A DNA stretch of 33,231 nt. Source: an uncultured Gemmatimonadota bacterium (lineage in GTDB: Bacteria > Gemmatimonadota > Gemmatimonadetes > Longimicrobiales > Longimicrobiaceae). The DNA is taken from contig CADCTW010000227.1 of NCBI GenBank assembly GCA_902805735.1, positions 1-33,231 of the forward strand, given 5' to 3'. Positions within the stretch are counted from its first letter, which is position 1. The number at the start of each line of letters is the position of its first letter. This document shows, piece by piece, positions 25,293-31,856 of the stretch. The translations under genes and the position numbers were made by a program. Under the pieces are notes generated by a model. The model searched no databases and had not been told where the DNA came from. It was given only the letters and a program-made list of their open reading frames with translations.

Positions 25293-26474
25293 TTGGCTCA
25301 CACAGAGACACAGAGGCACGGAGAACGGCTCGCCGTATTCGCGGCCACGGCGCCCGGGCTGGAGCCGCTGGCGGCGGCCGAGCTGCGCGCGCTCGGGATC
25401 CAGGCCGCGCCTGAGCCGGGCGGCGTGGCGTGGAGCGGGACGGCGGAGGAGCTGTACACGGCCAACCTGTGGCTGCGCACGGCCAGCCGCGTGACGGTGG
25501 GCGCGGCGGAGTTCCGGGCGCGTACCTTTTTCGAGCTGGAGCGGCACGCCCGCAAGATCCCGTGGGAGCGCTGGGTGTCCAAAGGGCGCGCGGTGCGGCT
25601 GCGGGTGACCTCCCGCAAGTCCAAGCTTTATCATGAAGGGGCCATCGCGGAGCGGGTGCTGGACGCCATCGAGCGGCGCGTGGGCTCCCTGGCCGGCGCC
25701 GAAGTCGCGGCGGACGACGAGGGCGACGAGGATGCGTCCGACGCCCAGCTCTTCGTCGTCAGGTTCGTGCGCGACGCGTGCATCGTGCGCGCGGACTCGT
25801 CGGGCGCGCTGCTGCACCTGCGCGGGTACCGGCAGGCGGTGGCCCGCGCGCCCCTGCGCGAAACGCTCGCCGCGGCCGCGCTCCTGGGCAGCCGCTGGCC
25901 CGGCGACGCGCCCCTGCTGGACCCCATGTGCGGCTCGGGCACCATCCCCATCGAGGCCGCGCTGATGGCTCGCGGCATCGCGCCGGGTCTGGCCGCCGCG
26001 GACCGCGAGCCGCGCCGCTTCGCCTTCCAGGAGTGGCCCGACACCGACCTGGACGCGTGGAAGCGCGTCGTGGAGCGCGCCCGGAACGCCATCCGCCCCG
26101 CCGCCCCCGCGCCCATCCTGGGCTCCGACCGCGACGCGGGCGCCATCGAAGCCGCCTCCGCCAACGCCGAGCGCGCCGGGGTGCTCGGCGACCTCGCCCT
26201 CACCGTCGCCCCCGTCTCCGCCATCGAGCCCCCCGCCGGCCGCGGCTGGATGGTCAGCAACCCGCCCTACGGTGTCCGCGTGGGCGAGACCGACGCCCTC
26301 CGCAACCTGTACGCGGCGCTCGGCCACACCGCCCGCGAGCGCGCCCCCGGCTGGACCCTGGCCCTCCTTTCCGCCGAGGCCCGCCTGGACGCCCAGGTGG
26401 GCGTCCCCTTCGCCGACGCCTTCCAGACCCGCAACGGCGGCATCCCCGTGCACCTGGCCGTCGGGACGGTGTAG
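25293..26474 (+). CDS. THUMP-domain rRNA/RNA methyltransferase (RlmL/YpsC-like)
   Basis: A 393-residue class I SAM-dependent RNA methyltransferase similar to the RlmL half of E. coli RlmKL, which makes m2G2445 in 23S rRNA. Residues ~12-160 form the N-terminal ferredoxin-like/THUMP region (FAATAPGLEPLAAAELRALG, ELYTANLWLRTASRV). The methyltransferase domain has the SAM loop D210-P-M-C-G-S-G216 and the catalytic N323-P-P-Y-G327. The only start is TTG 25293, because a TGA lies directly upstream in frame and no ATG or GTG is usable before the conserved region. The first residues, AHTETQRHGER, are encoded by a solo family B repeat arm. The gene starts 5 bases after the regulator's stop, suggesting coupling. 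The exact rRNA target is not provable here. Confidence 0.9.
   Translation: MAHTETQRHGERLAVFAATAPGLEPLAAAELRALGIQAAPEPGGVAWSGTAEELYTANLWLRTASRVTVGAAEFRARTFFELERHARKIPWERWVSKGRAVRLRVTSRKSKLYHEGAIAERVLDAIERRVGSLAGAEVAADDEGDEDASDAQLFVVRFVRDACIVRADSSGALLHLRGYRQAVARAPLRETLAAAALLGSRWPGDAPLLDPMCGSGTIPIEAALMARGIAPGLAAADREPRRFAFQEWPDTDLDAWKRVVERARNAIRPAAPAPILGSDRDAGAIEAASANAERAGVLGDLALTVAPVSAIEPPAGRGWMVSNPPYGVRVGETDALRNLYAALGHTARERAPGWTLALLSAEARLDAQVGVPFADAFQTRNGGIPVHLAVGTV
25297..25326. repeat. Solo arm of family B repeat inside a coding region
   Basis: CTCACACAGAGACACAGAGG and the following CACGGAGAAC match 29 of 30 bases of the left arm at 4889-4918. The arm overlaps codons 2-12 of the methyltransferase gene. 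Confidence 0.93.
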
Positions 26475-26546
26475 GGCCCCCTCCCTCCCGACCTCCTCGC
26501 CCGCAAACCGCGCGGGAGAGGAGGCGCATCTTCAGTGTCGGCGCGC
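26475..26546. repeat. Short family A relative (A'), copy 2
   Basis: GGCCCCCTCCCTCCCGACC, a CCCGCAAACCGCGCGGG hairpin, then GGAGGCGCATCTTCAGTGTC and GGCGCGC. It starts directly after the methyltransferase stop. Its reverse complement resembles 7517-7584. Confidence 0.8.
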
Positions 26547-26553
26547 AACAGAA

Positions 26554-26730
26554 CCCTCACCCCCCCGACCCCGCTCTCCCGATAACGGGAGAGGGGGGCG
26601 CATCTGCTGTGTCGGCCGGCACCCCGGGTTTCTTTTGAACCGCGGCTCCGCCAACCCCTCAGCCATCCGTAGATGCATGGAAATCGCCCCCTCTCCTGTT
26701 ATCGGGAGAGGGGGTCGGGGGGTGAGGGCC
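26554..26730. repeat. Family A element, copy 2, opposite orientation
   Basis: CCCTCACCCCCCCGACC with CTCTCCCGATAACGGGAGAG at the left and CTCTCCTGTTATCGGGAGAG with GGGGGTGAGGGCC at the right, around the inverted core of 22278-22457. No gene is visible in 26475-26862 apart from the repeats and the promoter of the next small gene. Confidence 0.92.
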
Positions 26731-26796
26731 CCCGCGGACGCCAGCGGCAGATGTAAGCTGGCGGGTTACAGCCCCAAGTCCACGTTATACATACAC

Positions 26797-26825
26797 TTGA
26801 CGGCCTGTGAGTGGCCCGGTACTTG
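26797..26825 (+). promoter_or_regulatory. Candidate sigma-70 promoter for the 80-residue gene
   Basis: TTGACG (26797-26802), 17 bases, TACTTG (26820-26825). The -35 box is near consensus; the -10 box is weak. A start near 26832 gives a 30-base leader containing GGAGG. Confidence 0.45.
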
Positions 26826-26862
26826 CCCTCTGCACAGTCAACCTGTCGCGGAGGTTTCGAGC

Positions 26863-27105
26863 ATGGGAGTGCGGATTTTCGTGGATGCTGCGGGGAACAG
26901 TTGGCAGGCGTGGGAGGTGGAGCCGGAAGGCGCCGTGCCGCTCTTCTCGGCCGATACCGAGCACGCATGGCTCTGGTTCGAGTCCGGCGGCGACCAGCGG
27001 CGCCTGCCGGACCCGCCCGCCGGGTGGACCGAGTGGCCCGACGAGGCGCTGGACCGCCTGCGCCACGCCGCCCAGCCCGCACCCATCACGGAGGCACGGA
27101 GATGA
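26863..27105 (+). CDS. Small protein of unknown function (80 residues)
   Basis: A short, acidic, Trp-rich protein: MGVRIFVDAAGNSWQAWEVE at the start, a strand-rich middle (HAWLWFESGGDQRRLPDPPA) and a helical end (WPDEALDRLRHAAQ). It has no signal peptide or membrane segment, and I cannot assign a family. The start is unusually well supported: GGAGG at 26850-26854 lies 8 bases before the ATG, and a near-consensus -35 box lies further upstream. The last codons (ITEARR and the TGA stop) fall inside the arm of a shortened family B repeat, so the repeat has probably set the C-terminus. Confidence 0.65.
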   Translation: MGVRIFVDAAGNSWQAWEVEPEGAVPLFSADTEHAWLWFESGGDQRRLPDPPAGWTEWPDEALDRLRHAAQPAPITEARR

Positions 27106-27126
27106 AGCCATCTCCGTCCCTCCGTG
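27087..27126 (+). terminator. Shortened family B hairpin, likely terminator
   Basis: Arms 27087-27104 and 27109-27126 (18 bp, one mismatch) with the loop AAGC. The left arm includes the first two bases of the small gene's stop codon. It is rich in CACGGAGG, the family B core variant. Confidence 0.7.
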
Positions 27127-27471
27127 GCTCCGTGTGAGGCCCATTCCCAGCTCCACCCACCCGCAAACTTTTCCCAATCGCGCACTGTCGCGCGCCCGCG
27201 GAGGGCGGCGCGGGGCGGCAAGCTTGCACGTAAGCCGCTGTGGGCACGCCACATCCGCCGCGGCCGCGCGTGCGGCACACGGCTGGCATCGTCCCCCGGC
27301 GCAGGGCGTGGCGGGTGCTCCGAATCGCTTGCGGGGGGCACGGGGGCGGGTTACTCTGTAACCGTCCACAGGAAAACGCACGTCCAGCCGCACTCCTGGC
27401 GCCCGGCTCCCGCCGCGCGCCCGGCAGACCCGCGCAGCACCGCCTGCCCGCGCACCACCTCTCGAGGTCCC
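27127..27471. other. Gene-free leader region upstream of the LysM gene
   Basis: About 345 bases without a supportable gene. A frame stays open from 27124 into the LysM gene, but its N-terminal part has no protein-like features. The region has GC-rich palindromic patches near 27190-27235 and one candidate promoter at 27329-27357; nothing else was recognised. Confidence 0.5.
27329..27357 (+). promoter_or_regulatory. Candidate sigma-70 promoter for the LysM gene
   Basis: TTGCGG (27329-27334), 17 bases, TACTCT (27352-27357). It would give a leader of about 108 bases before GTG 27472. The boxes are only moderately close to consensus. Confidence 0.35.
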
Positions 27472-28506
27472 GTGAGATCGTCACTCGTCCTTGCCGCCGC
27501 CGGCCTCGCCGCCGCCGCACCCGTCGCCGCACAGCAGCAGGAGCCGCCCGCGCAGGAGCGGGTGCACGTCGTCCGCGAGGGCGAAACGCTGTGGGAGATC
27601 GCCCGCGCGTACCTTAGTGACCCGTTCCTGTGGCCGGAGATCTTCCGGCTGAACACGGACGTGGTGCAGGACCCGGCGCGCATCTATCCCTCCGAGCGCC
27701 TGGTGCTGCCCGGCGGAACGCGCGCCGTGCAGGAGGGCGGCCCGCGCGACGGCCGCACCGTGTTCTTCCGCGACCGCGACGCGGAGGACCGTGAGATCGT
27801 CGGCGCCAGCACCGCGCCGTACCCCGTGGTCACGCAGGGCGACTTCTACCGCGCGTCTTTCGTGGCGCCGGACGCCGAAGTCCCCTCCGTGGGGCGCCTG
27901 GCCGAGGTGGTCTCGCCCACCGAGGTGGCGCTGGACCGGCAGCCGGGAATCCATCCGTACGATAAGGTGTACGTAGCCCTGGGCGCCGGCGCGACGGCGC
28001 AGGTGGGCGACCGCATCCACTTCGTGCGGCCCGTGCGCGACCTGCGTCCAGGCGGCCGGGTGTGGCAGTCCACCGGGGTCGCGACGGTGGCCGCGGTGGA
28101 GGACGGGGTGGCGACGGCGGTGATGGTGCGTATCTTCGACGACGTGCGGCCCGGCGACGTGGCCATGCCCGCCGCGCGCTTCACCGTCCCGGCGGGGGTG
28201 CGGCCGGTGTCCGCGACGGGGCTGCAGGGCCGCATCCTGGGGTTCGAGACGGTGCACCCCATCGTGGCCACGCAGGAGTACGCCTTTCTGGACGTGGGGC
28301 GCCAGGCCGGGGTGCGCGAGGGCGACGAGTTCGAGGCGTACCTCCCGCGGGAGGCGCGCAGCTGGGGGAGCCGCCCGGAGATCCGCGTGGGGCGGATGCA
28401 GGTGGTGAAGGTGACGGAGCGCACCGCCACGGTACGGGTCACTTCGCTGGAGCAGCCGGCGATCCGCCCGGGGCTTCCGGTTCGCCGGATCGCACGGATG
28501 CCGTGA
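27472..28506 (+). CDS. Secreted LysM-domain protein
   Basis: A 344-residue exported protein with a single LysM domain, which normally binds peptidoglycan. From GTG 27472 (GAGG at 27464-27467) the first ~20 residues, VRSSLVLAAAGLAAAAPVAA, are a signal peptide. The LysM domain spans ~31-82: VHVVREGETLWEIARAYLSD, then NTDVVQDPARIYPSERLVLP. The remaining ~260 residues are beta-rich with repeated short units (VGRLAEVVSPTEVALDRQPG; VGDRIHFVRPVRDLRPGGRV) and no catalytic motif. It is probably an envelope structural or scaffolding protein. It is followed by a hairpin terminator and then the CcsA/HemX-like gene. Confidence 0.87.
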   Translation: MRSSLVLAAAGLAAAAPVAAQQQEPPAQERVHVVREGETLWEIARAYLSDPFLWPEIFRLNTDVVQDPARIYPSERLVLPGGTRAVQEGGPRDGRTVFFRDRDAEDREIVGASTAPYPVVTQGDFYRASFVAPDAEVPSVGRLAEVVSPTEVALDRQPGIHPYDKVYVALGAGATAQVGDRIHFVRPVRDLRPGGRVWQSTGVATVAAVEDGVATAVMVRIFDDVRPGDVAMPAARFTVPAGVRPVSATGLQGRILGFETVHPIVATQEYAFLDVGRQAGVREGDEFEAYLPREARSWGSRPEIRVGRMQVVKVTERTATVRVTSLEQPAIRPGLPVRRIARMP

Positions 28507-28539
28507 CCTGAAGGGTCGGCACGGCGGTCCGCGGGTACC

Positions 28540-28567
28540 GGCGCCCTTCCCATAACGGAAGGGCGCC
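28540..28567 (+). terminator. Hairpin terminator after the LysM gene
   Basis: GGCGCCCTTCC (28540-28550) and GGAAGGGCGCC (28557-28567) form a perfect 11-bp stem with the loop CATAAC. The downstream sequence TGCACTTTG has only a short T-run. It also lies 11 bases before the next ATG, so it could affect that gene's translation. Confidence 0.6.
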
Positions 28568-28577
28568 TGCACTTTGT

Positions 28578-29405
28578 ATGGATACGATGACCGACCTCCT
28601 CCACCTGGCTGCCGTGGCGCTGTACGCGCTCGCCGCGGCGCTGCTGGGAATCTCGTTCGCGCGTACCCACCGGCGCCTCCCCGGCGTCGCCACCACCACG
28701 CTCGCGCTGGCGGTGGTGGCGCACGGGGCGGCGCTGGCGGCGTACATCCGCCAGTTCGGCGAGCCCCCGCTGGTGGGGCTCGCCCCTTCGCTGTCGGTGC
28801 TGGGCTTCCTGATCGCGCTGGGCTCACTGGGCGTGGCCACGCTGGGGCGCACGGGGCCGCTGGGGCTGGTGCTGGTGCCCGTGGCCGCCGCCGTGGCCGC
28901 CGCCGCGCAGGCCGCCGGGGTGCGGCCGGACGGCGAGGCGCTGGCGTTCCGCGGGCCCTGGTTCGTGCTGCACGTGGTGCTGGCGATGCTGGGGTACGCG
29001 GCACTGGCCGTGTCGTTCGCGGCCGGGCTCATGTACCTGCTCCAGTTCCGGGAGTTGAAGAGCCGGCGCTTTGGAGCGATCTTCCGCTACTTCCCGCCGC
29101 TGGACACGCTGGACCGCATCGGGCGCCTGGCGCTGATGGCTGGCCTCCCGCTCCTTTCCGCCGCGCTACTGGTGGGATGGGCGTGGACGGAGCGCTTCCA
29201 GCACCCCATGGCAATCGGAAACCCCAAGATCGTGTGGGGGGTAATCAGCTGGCTCGTGTTCGTGGTGGCCCTCGCGGTGCGCGCCGGGGGAAGCCGCCAG
29301 GCCCGCCGCGGCGCCCTGGTTTCGGTGCTCGGCTTCGCGGTGGTGGTGATCTCGTACGTCCTCCTGCGCGTGGGCAGCTCGGCGAGGACGGAGGGGTTCC
29401 TGTGA
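28578..29405 (+). CDS. CcsA/HemX-like cytochrome c assembly family membrane protein
   Basis: A 275-residue polytopic membrane protein with about eight hydrophobic segments, for example LLHLAAVALYALAAALLGIS, LVLVPVAAAVAAAAQAAGV, VLHVVLAMLGYAALAVSFAA and ISWLVFVVALAVRA. The order and the conserved His in FVLHVVLAMLGY fit the cytochrome c assembly (CcsA/HemX) family. CcsA handles heme for cytochrome c maturation; HemX is encoded next to hemA in Bacillus and affects GluTR level. The tryptophan-rich WGxxW heme-handling motif typical of CcsA is not evident, which fits HemX better. It precedes the siroheme and hemA genes in the same direction, but 532 bases of repeat-rich DNA intervene. Confidence 0.83.
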   Translation: MDTMTDLLHLAAVALYALAAALLGISFARTHRRLPGVATTTLALAVVAHGAALAAYIRQFGEPPLVGLAPSLSVLGFLIALGSLGVATLGRTGPLGLVLVPVAAAVAAAAQAAGVRPDGEALAFRGPWFVLHVVLAMLGYAALAVSFAAGLMYLLQFRELKSRRFGAIFRYFPPLDTLDRIGRLALMAGLPLLSAALLVGWAWTERFQHPMAIGNPKIVWGVISWLVFVVALAVRAGGSRQARRGALVSVLGFAVVVISYVLLRVGSSARTEGFL

Positions 29406-29421
29406 GGCGCGGGGTTCGTAG

Positions 29422-29441
29422 GGGCGTGGTTCGGCACGCCC
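29422..29441. repeat. GGGCGTG hairpin (family E), copy 1
   Basis: GGGCGTG, the 6-base loop GTTCGG, then CACGCCC. It starts 16 bases after the CcsA/HemX-like stop. The same stem with a different loop is at 29848-29867. Confidence 0.65.
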
Positions 29442-29520
29442 GTGCCGCCGGACGCTCCGTCCCCTCGATTGCACCCGAATCAAGCGCGGAATGGCCGCGG
29501 GATGGAGGCGCGGAGGGAAT

Positions 29521-29656
29521 CCAGGAGCGAATGAATTCGCCGCTGGAACCACGCGAAGTCCCCCTGCGGGGACTGGAAGGCTCCCGCCGGTGCCGCGGGA
29601 AAAGTCCGCGAAGGCGGACTTCGTGTCTTCCCAGCGGCGATTTCAATCGCTCCTGG
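29521..29656. repeat. Palindromic composite element, family C, copy 2
   Basis: Terminal inverted repeats of 26 bases with two or three mismatches (29521-29546 and 29631-29656) enclose AAGTCCCCCTGCGGGGACT and AAGTCCGCGAAGGCGGACTT. The layout is the same as at 17405-17528. The outer repeats differ in sequence between the copies (GCGAATGAATTCGC here, GCGAGTAAACTCGC there), but both are near-palindromic. Confidence 0.9.
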
Positions 29657-29787
29657 ACCCGCTGGACCCGCTGGACCCGCTGGACCCGCTGGACCCGCTG
29701 GACCCGCTGGACCCGCTGGACCCGCTGGACCCGCTGGACCCGCTGGGACCGCTGGGACCGCTGGGACCGCTGGGACCGCGGGAACCG
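29653..29787. repeat. 9-bp tandem repeat, about 15 units
   Basis: Ten perfect units of CTGGACCCG (29653-29742), four of the variant CTGGGACCG (29743-29778) and one degenerate unit (29779-29787). The array starts within the last bases of the family C element, whose end is TCCTGG, and it lies about 150 bases upstream of the siroheme gene. The frames read LDP or GPA repeats, but no start or family supports a protein. Confidence 0.97.
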
Positions 29788-29847
29788 CCTGGTGGCGTTC
29801 TCCGCGCCGTGGCGGGTTCGCGAAAGGCCGTCGCGCGCGGAGAGGAC

Positions 29848-29867
29848 GGGCGTGGTGAATCACGCCC
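29848..29867. repeat. GGGCGTG hairpin (family E), copy 2
   Basis: GGGCGTG, loop GTGAAT, CACGCCC, located 70 bases before the siroheme start codon. It could act in the leader, but it shares its stem with copy 1, which is not in a leader, so a repeat origin is more likely. Confidence 0.6.
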
Positions 29868-29937
29868 CTGCGGGAGATCCGTGCGTTTCCGGGGGAGGGG
29901 CGGTGCGGGATTCCGGTGCCTGGCAACAGGGGTTCGC

Positions 29938-30576
29938 GTGAGCGCGCGGCTTCCGCTTCTCGTGGATGCGGCGCGGCTGCGGGTGCTGGTGGTGGGCGGC
30001 GGAGCGGTGGCGCTGCGCAAGGCCAGGGGCGTGGTGGAGGCTGGAGGGCGGCCGGAGGTGGTGTCGCCGGAGCTCTGCGGGGAGCTGCGCGGGCTGGTGG
30101 AGCGCGAGGGGCTGAGCTGGACGCCGCGGCGCTGGGAAGCCGGCGACGCGCGCGGGTTCCACCTGGTGTTCGCGGCCACGGACCGCGCGGAGGTCAACGC
30201 CCAGGTGGCGCGCGAGGCGGAGGCGGAGCGCGCGCTGGTGAGCGTGGCCGACGACGGGCCAGGGTCGCTGGTGCACCTCCCCTCCGTCATCCGCCAGGAC
30301 GAGGTGACGGTGGCGTTCTCCACCGGCGGGGCGGCGCCGCTGCTGGCGCGGCGCCTCCGCGAGCGGCTGGAGGCGGTGGTCACGCCGGGGCTGGGCCGCG
30401 CCGCGCGCCGCCTGGCCAGGCTGCGGAGCGAGGTGCAGACCCGCTTCGCCGAAGACGAGGGGCGCCGCCGGGCGCTCTGGTTCGATCTCATCACTCCGGA
30501 GTTCGTGGACGACGCCGTCGCGGGCCGGGACGAAGACGTGGAGCGCCGCATCGGCCGATGCCTCTCGCAGTCGTAG
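29938..30576 (+). CDS. Siroheme synthase N-terminal domain (precorrin-2 dehydrogenase/ferrochelatase type)
   Basis: A 212-residue protein matching the N-terminal half of CysG (Met8p/SirC type), which oxidises precorrin-2 to sirohydrochlorin and may insert iron to form siroheme. The NAD-binding start is LPLLVDAARLRVLVVGGGAV then ALRKARGVVEAGG. The conserved downstream blocks are FAATDRAEVNAQVAREAE and DDGPGSLVHLPSVIRQDEVT, then VAFSTGGAAPLLARRLRERL. The methyltransferase half of CysG is absent. GTG 29938 has AGGGG about five bases upstream; an open frame continuing upstream would translate the tandem repeat and was rejected. The stop overlaps hemA by 19 bases, so both are translated together. 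Iron-chelatase activity is not certain. Confidence 0.9.
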   Translation: MSARLPLLVDAARLRVLVVGGGAVALRKARGVVEAGGRPEVVSPELCGELRGLVEREGLSWTPRRWEAGDARGFHLVFAATDRAEVNAQVAREAEAERALVSVADDGPGSLVHLPSVIRQDEVTVAFSTGGAAPLLARRLRERLEAVVTPGLGRAARRLARLRSEVQTRFAEDEGRRRALWFDLITPEFVDDAVAGRDEDVERRIGRCLSQS

Positions 30577-31847
30577 GAGTCAGCCACCGCACGGCGCCGA
30601 TCGAGCTCCGGGAACGGTTCGCCTTCGGGCGCGCCGAGCTTCCGGGCGCCCTGATCTCGCTGTCCGAATACACGGGCGCGGAAACGGTGGTCCTCTCCAC
30701 CTGCAACCGCACCGAGGTGTACATGGCCGGTCCCGACGGGGCCGAGCTGGCGCGCGCCGTGCTCGCCGAACGCGTGGGGATGGCGCCCGACGCCGCCGCG
30801 CCCCACCTGTACGTGCACCGCGACCGCGGCGCCGCCGAGCACCTCTTCCGCGTCTCGTCCGGCCTGGACTCCATGATCCTGGGCGAGCCCCAGATCCAGG
30901 GGCAGGTGCGCGAGGCGTACGCCGTGGCACGCGAGACGGCGGGCGCGTCGGGCCCCGTGGTGGGCCCCGCCCTCAACCGCCTCTTCCAGACGGCGCTGGG
31001 CGTGGGCGGCAAGGTGCGGAGCGAGACGGGGCTGGGGATCGGGGCCGCCTCCGTTTCGTCCGCCGCGGTCGATCTCGCCAAGAAGATCTTCGGATCGCTG
31101 AAGGGGCGGCGCGCGCTGGTTTTGGGCGCGGGGGAGATGAGCGAGACCACGCTGGAGTGCCTGCGCGCCGAGGGCGTGCGCACCGCCATCGTGGCCAACC
31201 GCACCTGGGAGCGGGCGCGCGAGCTGGCCGAGCGCTGGGGCGGGGAAGCGGTAAAGTGGGAGCAGTTCGGCACGGCGCTGGCGGGGGTGGACATCGTGAT
31301 CTGCTCCACGGCGGCACCGCACCCCGTGCTCACCCGCGAGCGGCTCCGGCAGGCGCTTCCCAACGGCGCCGCGCGCCCGCTCTGCATCATCGACATCGCC
31401 CTCCCGCGCGACGTGGAGCCGGGGGTGGGCGAGGAGCCCAACGTCTTCCTCTACGACATCGACGACCTGCAGGCCATCGTCTCCGGCAACCTGGACCGGC
31501 GCCGCGCCGAGCTCCCCGCCGCGGAGCAGATCGTGGGCGCGGGGGTGGAGGATTTCTGGGGCTGGTACTCCTCGCTGGCGGTGGTCCCCACCATCCGCGC
31601 GCTGCGCGACCATGGCGAGCGGGTGCGCCAGGCGGAGGTGGAGCGCGCGCTGCGGTCGCTGCAGCACCTGTCGGCGGACGACCAGCAGGCCATCGACGCG
31701 CTCACCCGCGCGCTCCTCAACAAGCTCCTCCACTCGCCCACGGTGCGCCTGCGGCAGGCCGCCGGCAACGGGCGCGGCACCGGGGTGCTGGACACGGTGC
31801 GCTACCTGTTCGAGCTGGAGCCCGACGCGGCTCCCCACGAAGACTGA
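30558..31847 (+). CDS. hemA: Glutamyl-tRNA reductase
   Basis: HemA reduces glutamyl-tRNA with NADPH to glutamate-1-semialdehyde, the first committed step of C5-pathway tetrapyrrole synthesis. The product has 429 residues, as usual. The start MPLAVVGVSHRTAPIELRER is typical. The catalytic Cys49 lies in STCNRTEVY. Further signatures are SGLDSMILGEPQIQGQVREA, the NADPH-binding LVLGAGEMSETT (about 179-190), DIALPRDVEPGV, and the C-terminal dimerisation helix with LLNKLLHSPTVRLRQAA. The ATG lies inside the end of the preceding siroheme gene. It is followed after 9 bases by the TolQ/ExbB gene, so heme synthesis and the proton-driven envelope motor may share a transcript. Confidence 0.97.
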   Translation: MPLAVVGVSHRTAPIELRERFAFGRAELPGALISLSEYTGAETVVLSTCNRTEVYMAGPDGAELARAVLAERVGMAPDAAAPHLYVHRDRGAAEHLFRVSSGLDSMILGEPQIQGQVREAYAVARETAGASGPVVGPALNRLFQTALGVGGKVRSETGLGIGAASVSSAAVDLAKKIFGSLKGRRALVLGAGEMSETTLECLRAEGVRTAIVANRTWERARELAERWGGEAVKWEQFGTALAGVDIVICSTAAPHPVLTRERLRQALPNGAARPLCIIDIALPRDVEPGVGEEPNVFLYDIDDLQAIVSGNLDRRRAELPAAEQIVGAGVEDFWGWYSSLAVVPTIRALRDHGERVRQAEVERALRSLQHLSADDQQAIDALTRALLNKLLHSPTVRLRQAAGNGRGTGVLDTVRYLFELEPDAAPHED

Positions 31848-31856
31848 CCCACCGGA

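Noticed and set aside
29653..29787. CRISPR-like array
   Set aside because: Units are 9 bp, directly abutting, with no spacers and no cas genes nearby.
29480..29926. Collagen-like GPA-repeat protein on the minus strand, and LDP/GPL-repeat extension of the siroheme gene on the plus strand
   Set aside because: Both are the 9-bp tandem array read as protein. Neither has a credible start or neighbouring family sequence; GTG 29938 with AGGGG is the natural start of the siroheme gene.
29788..29937. Cobalamin or other riboswitch upstream of the siroheme-hemA genes
   Set aside because: No B12-box-like conserved segments or expected helix order could be found; only one 7-bp hairpin shared with another locus.
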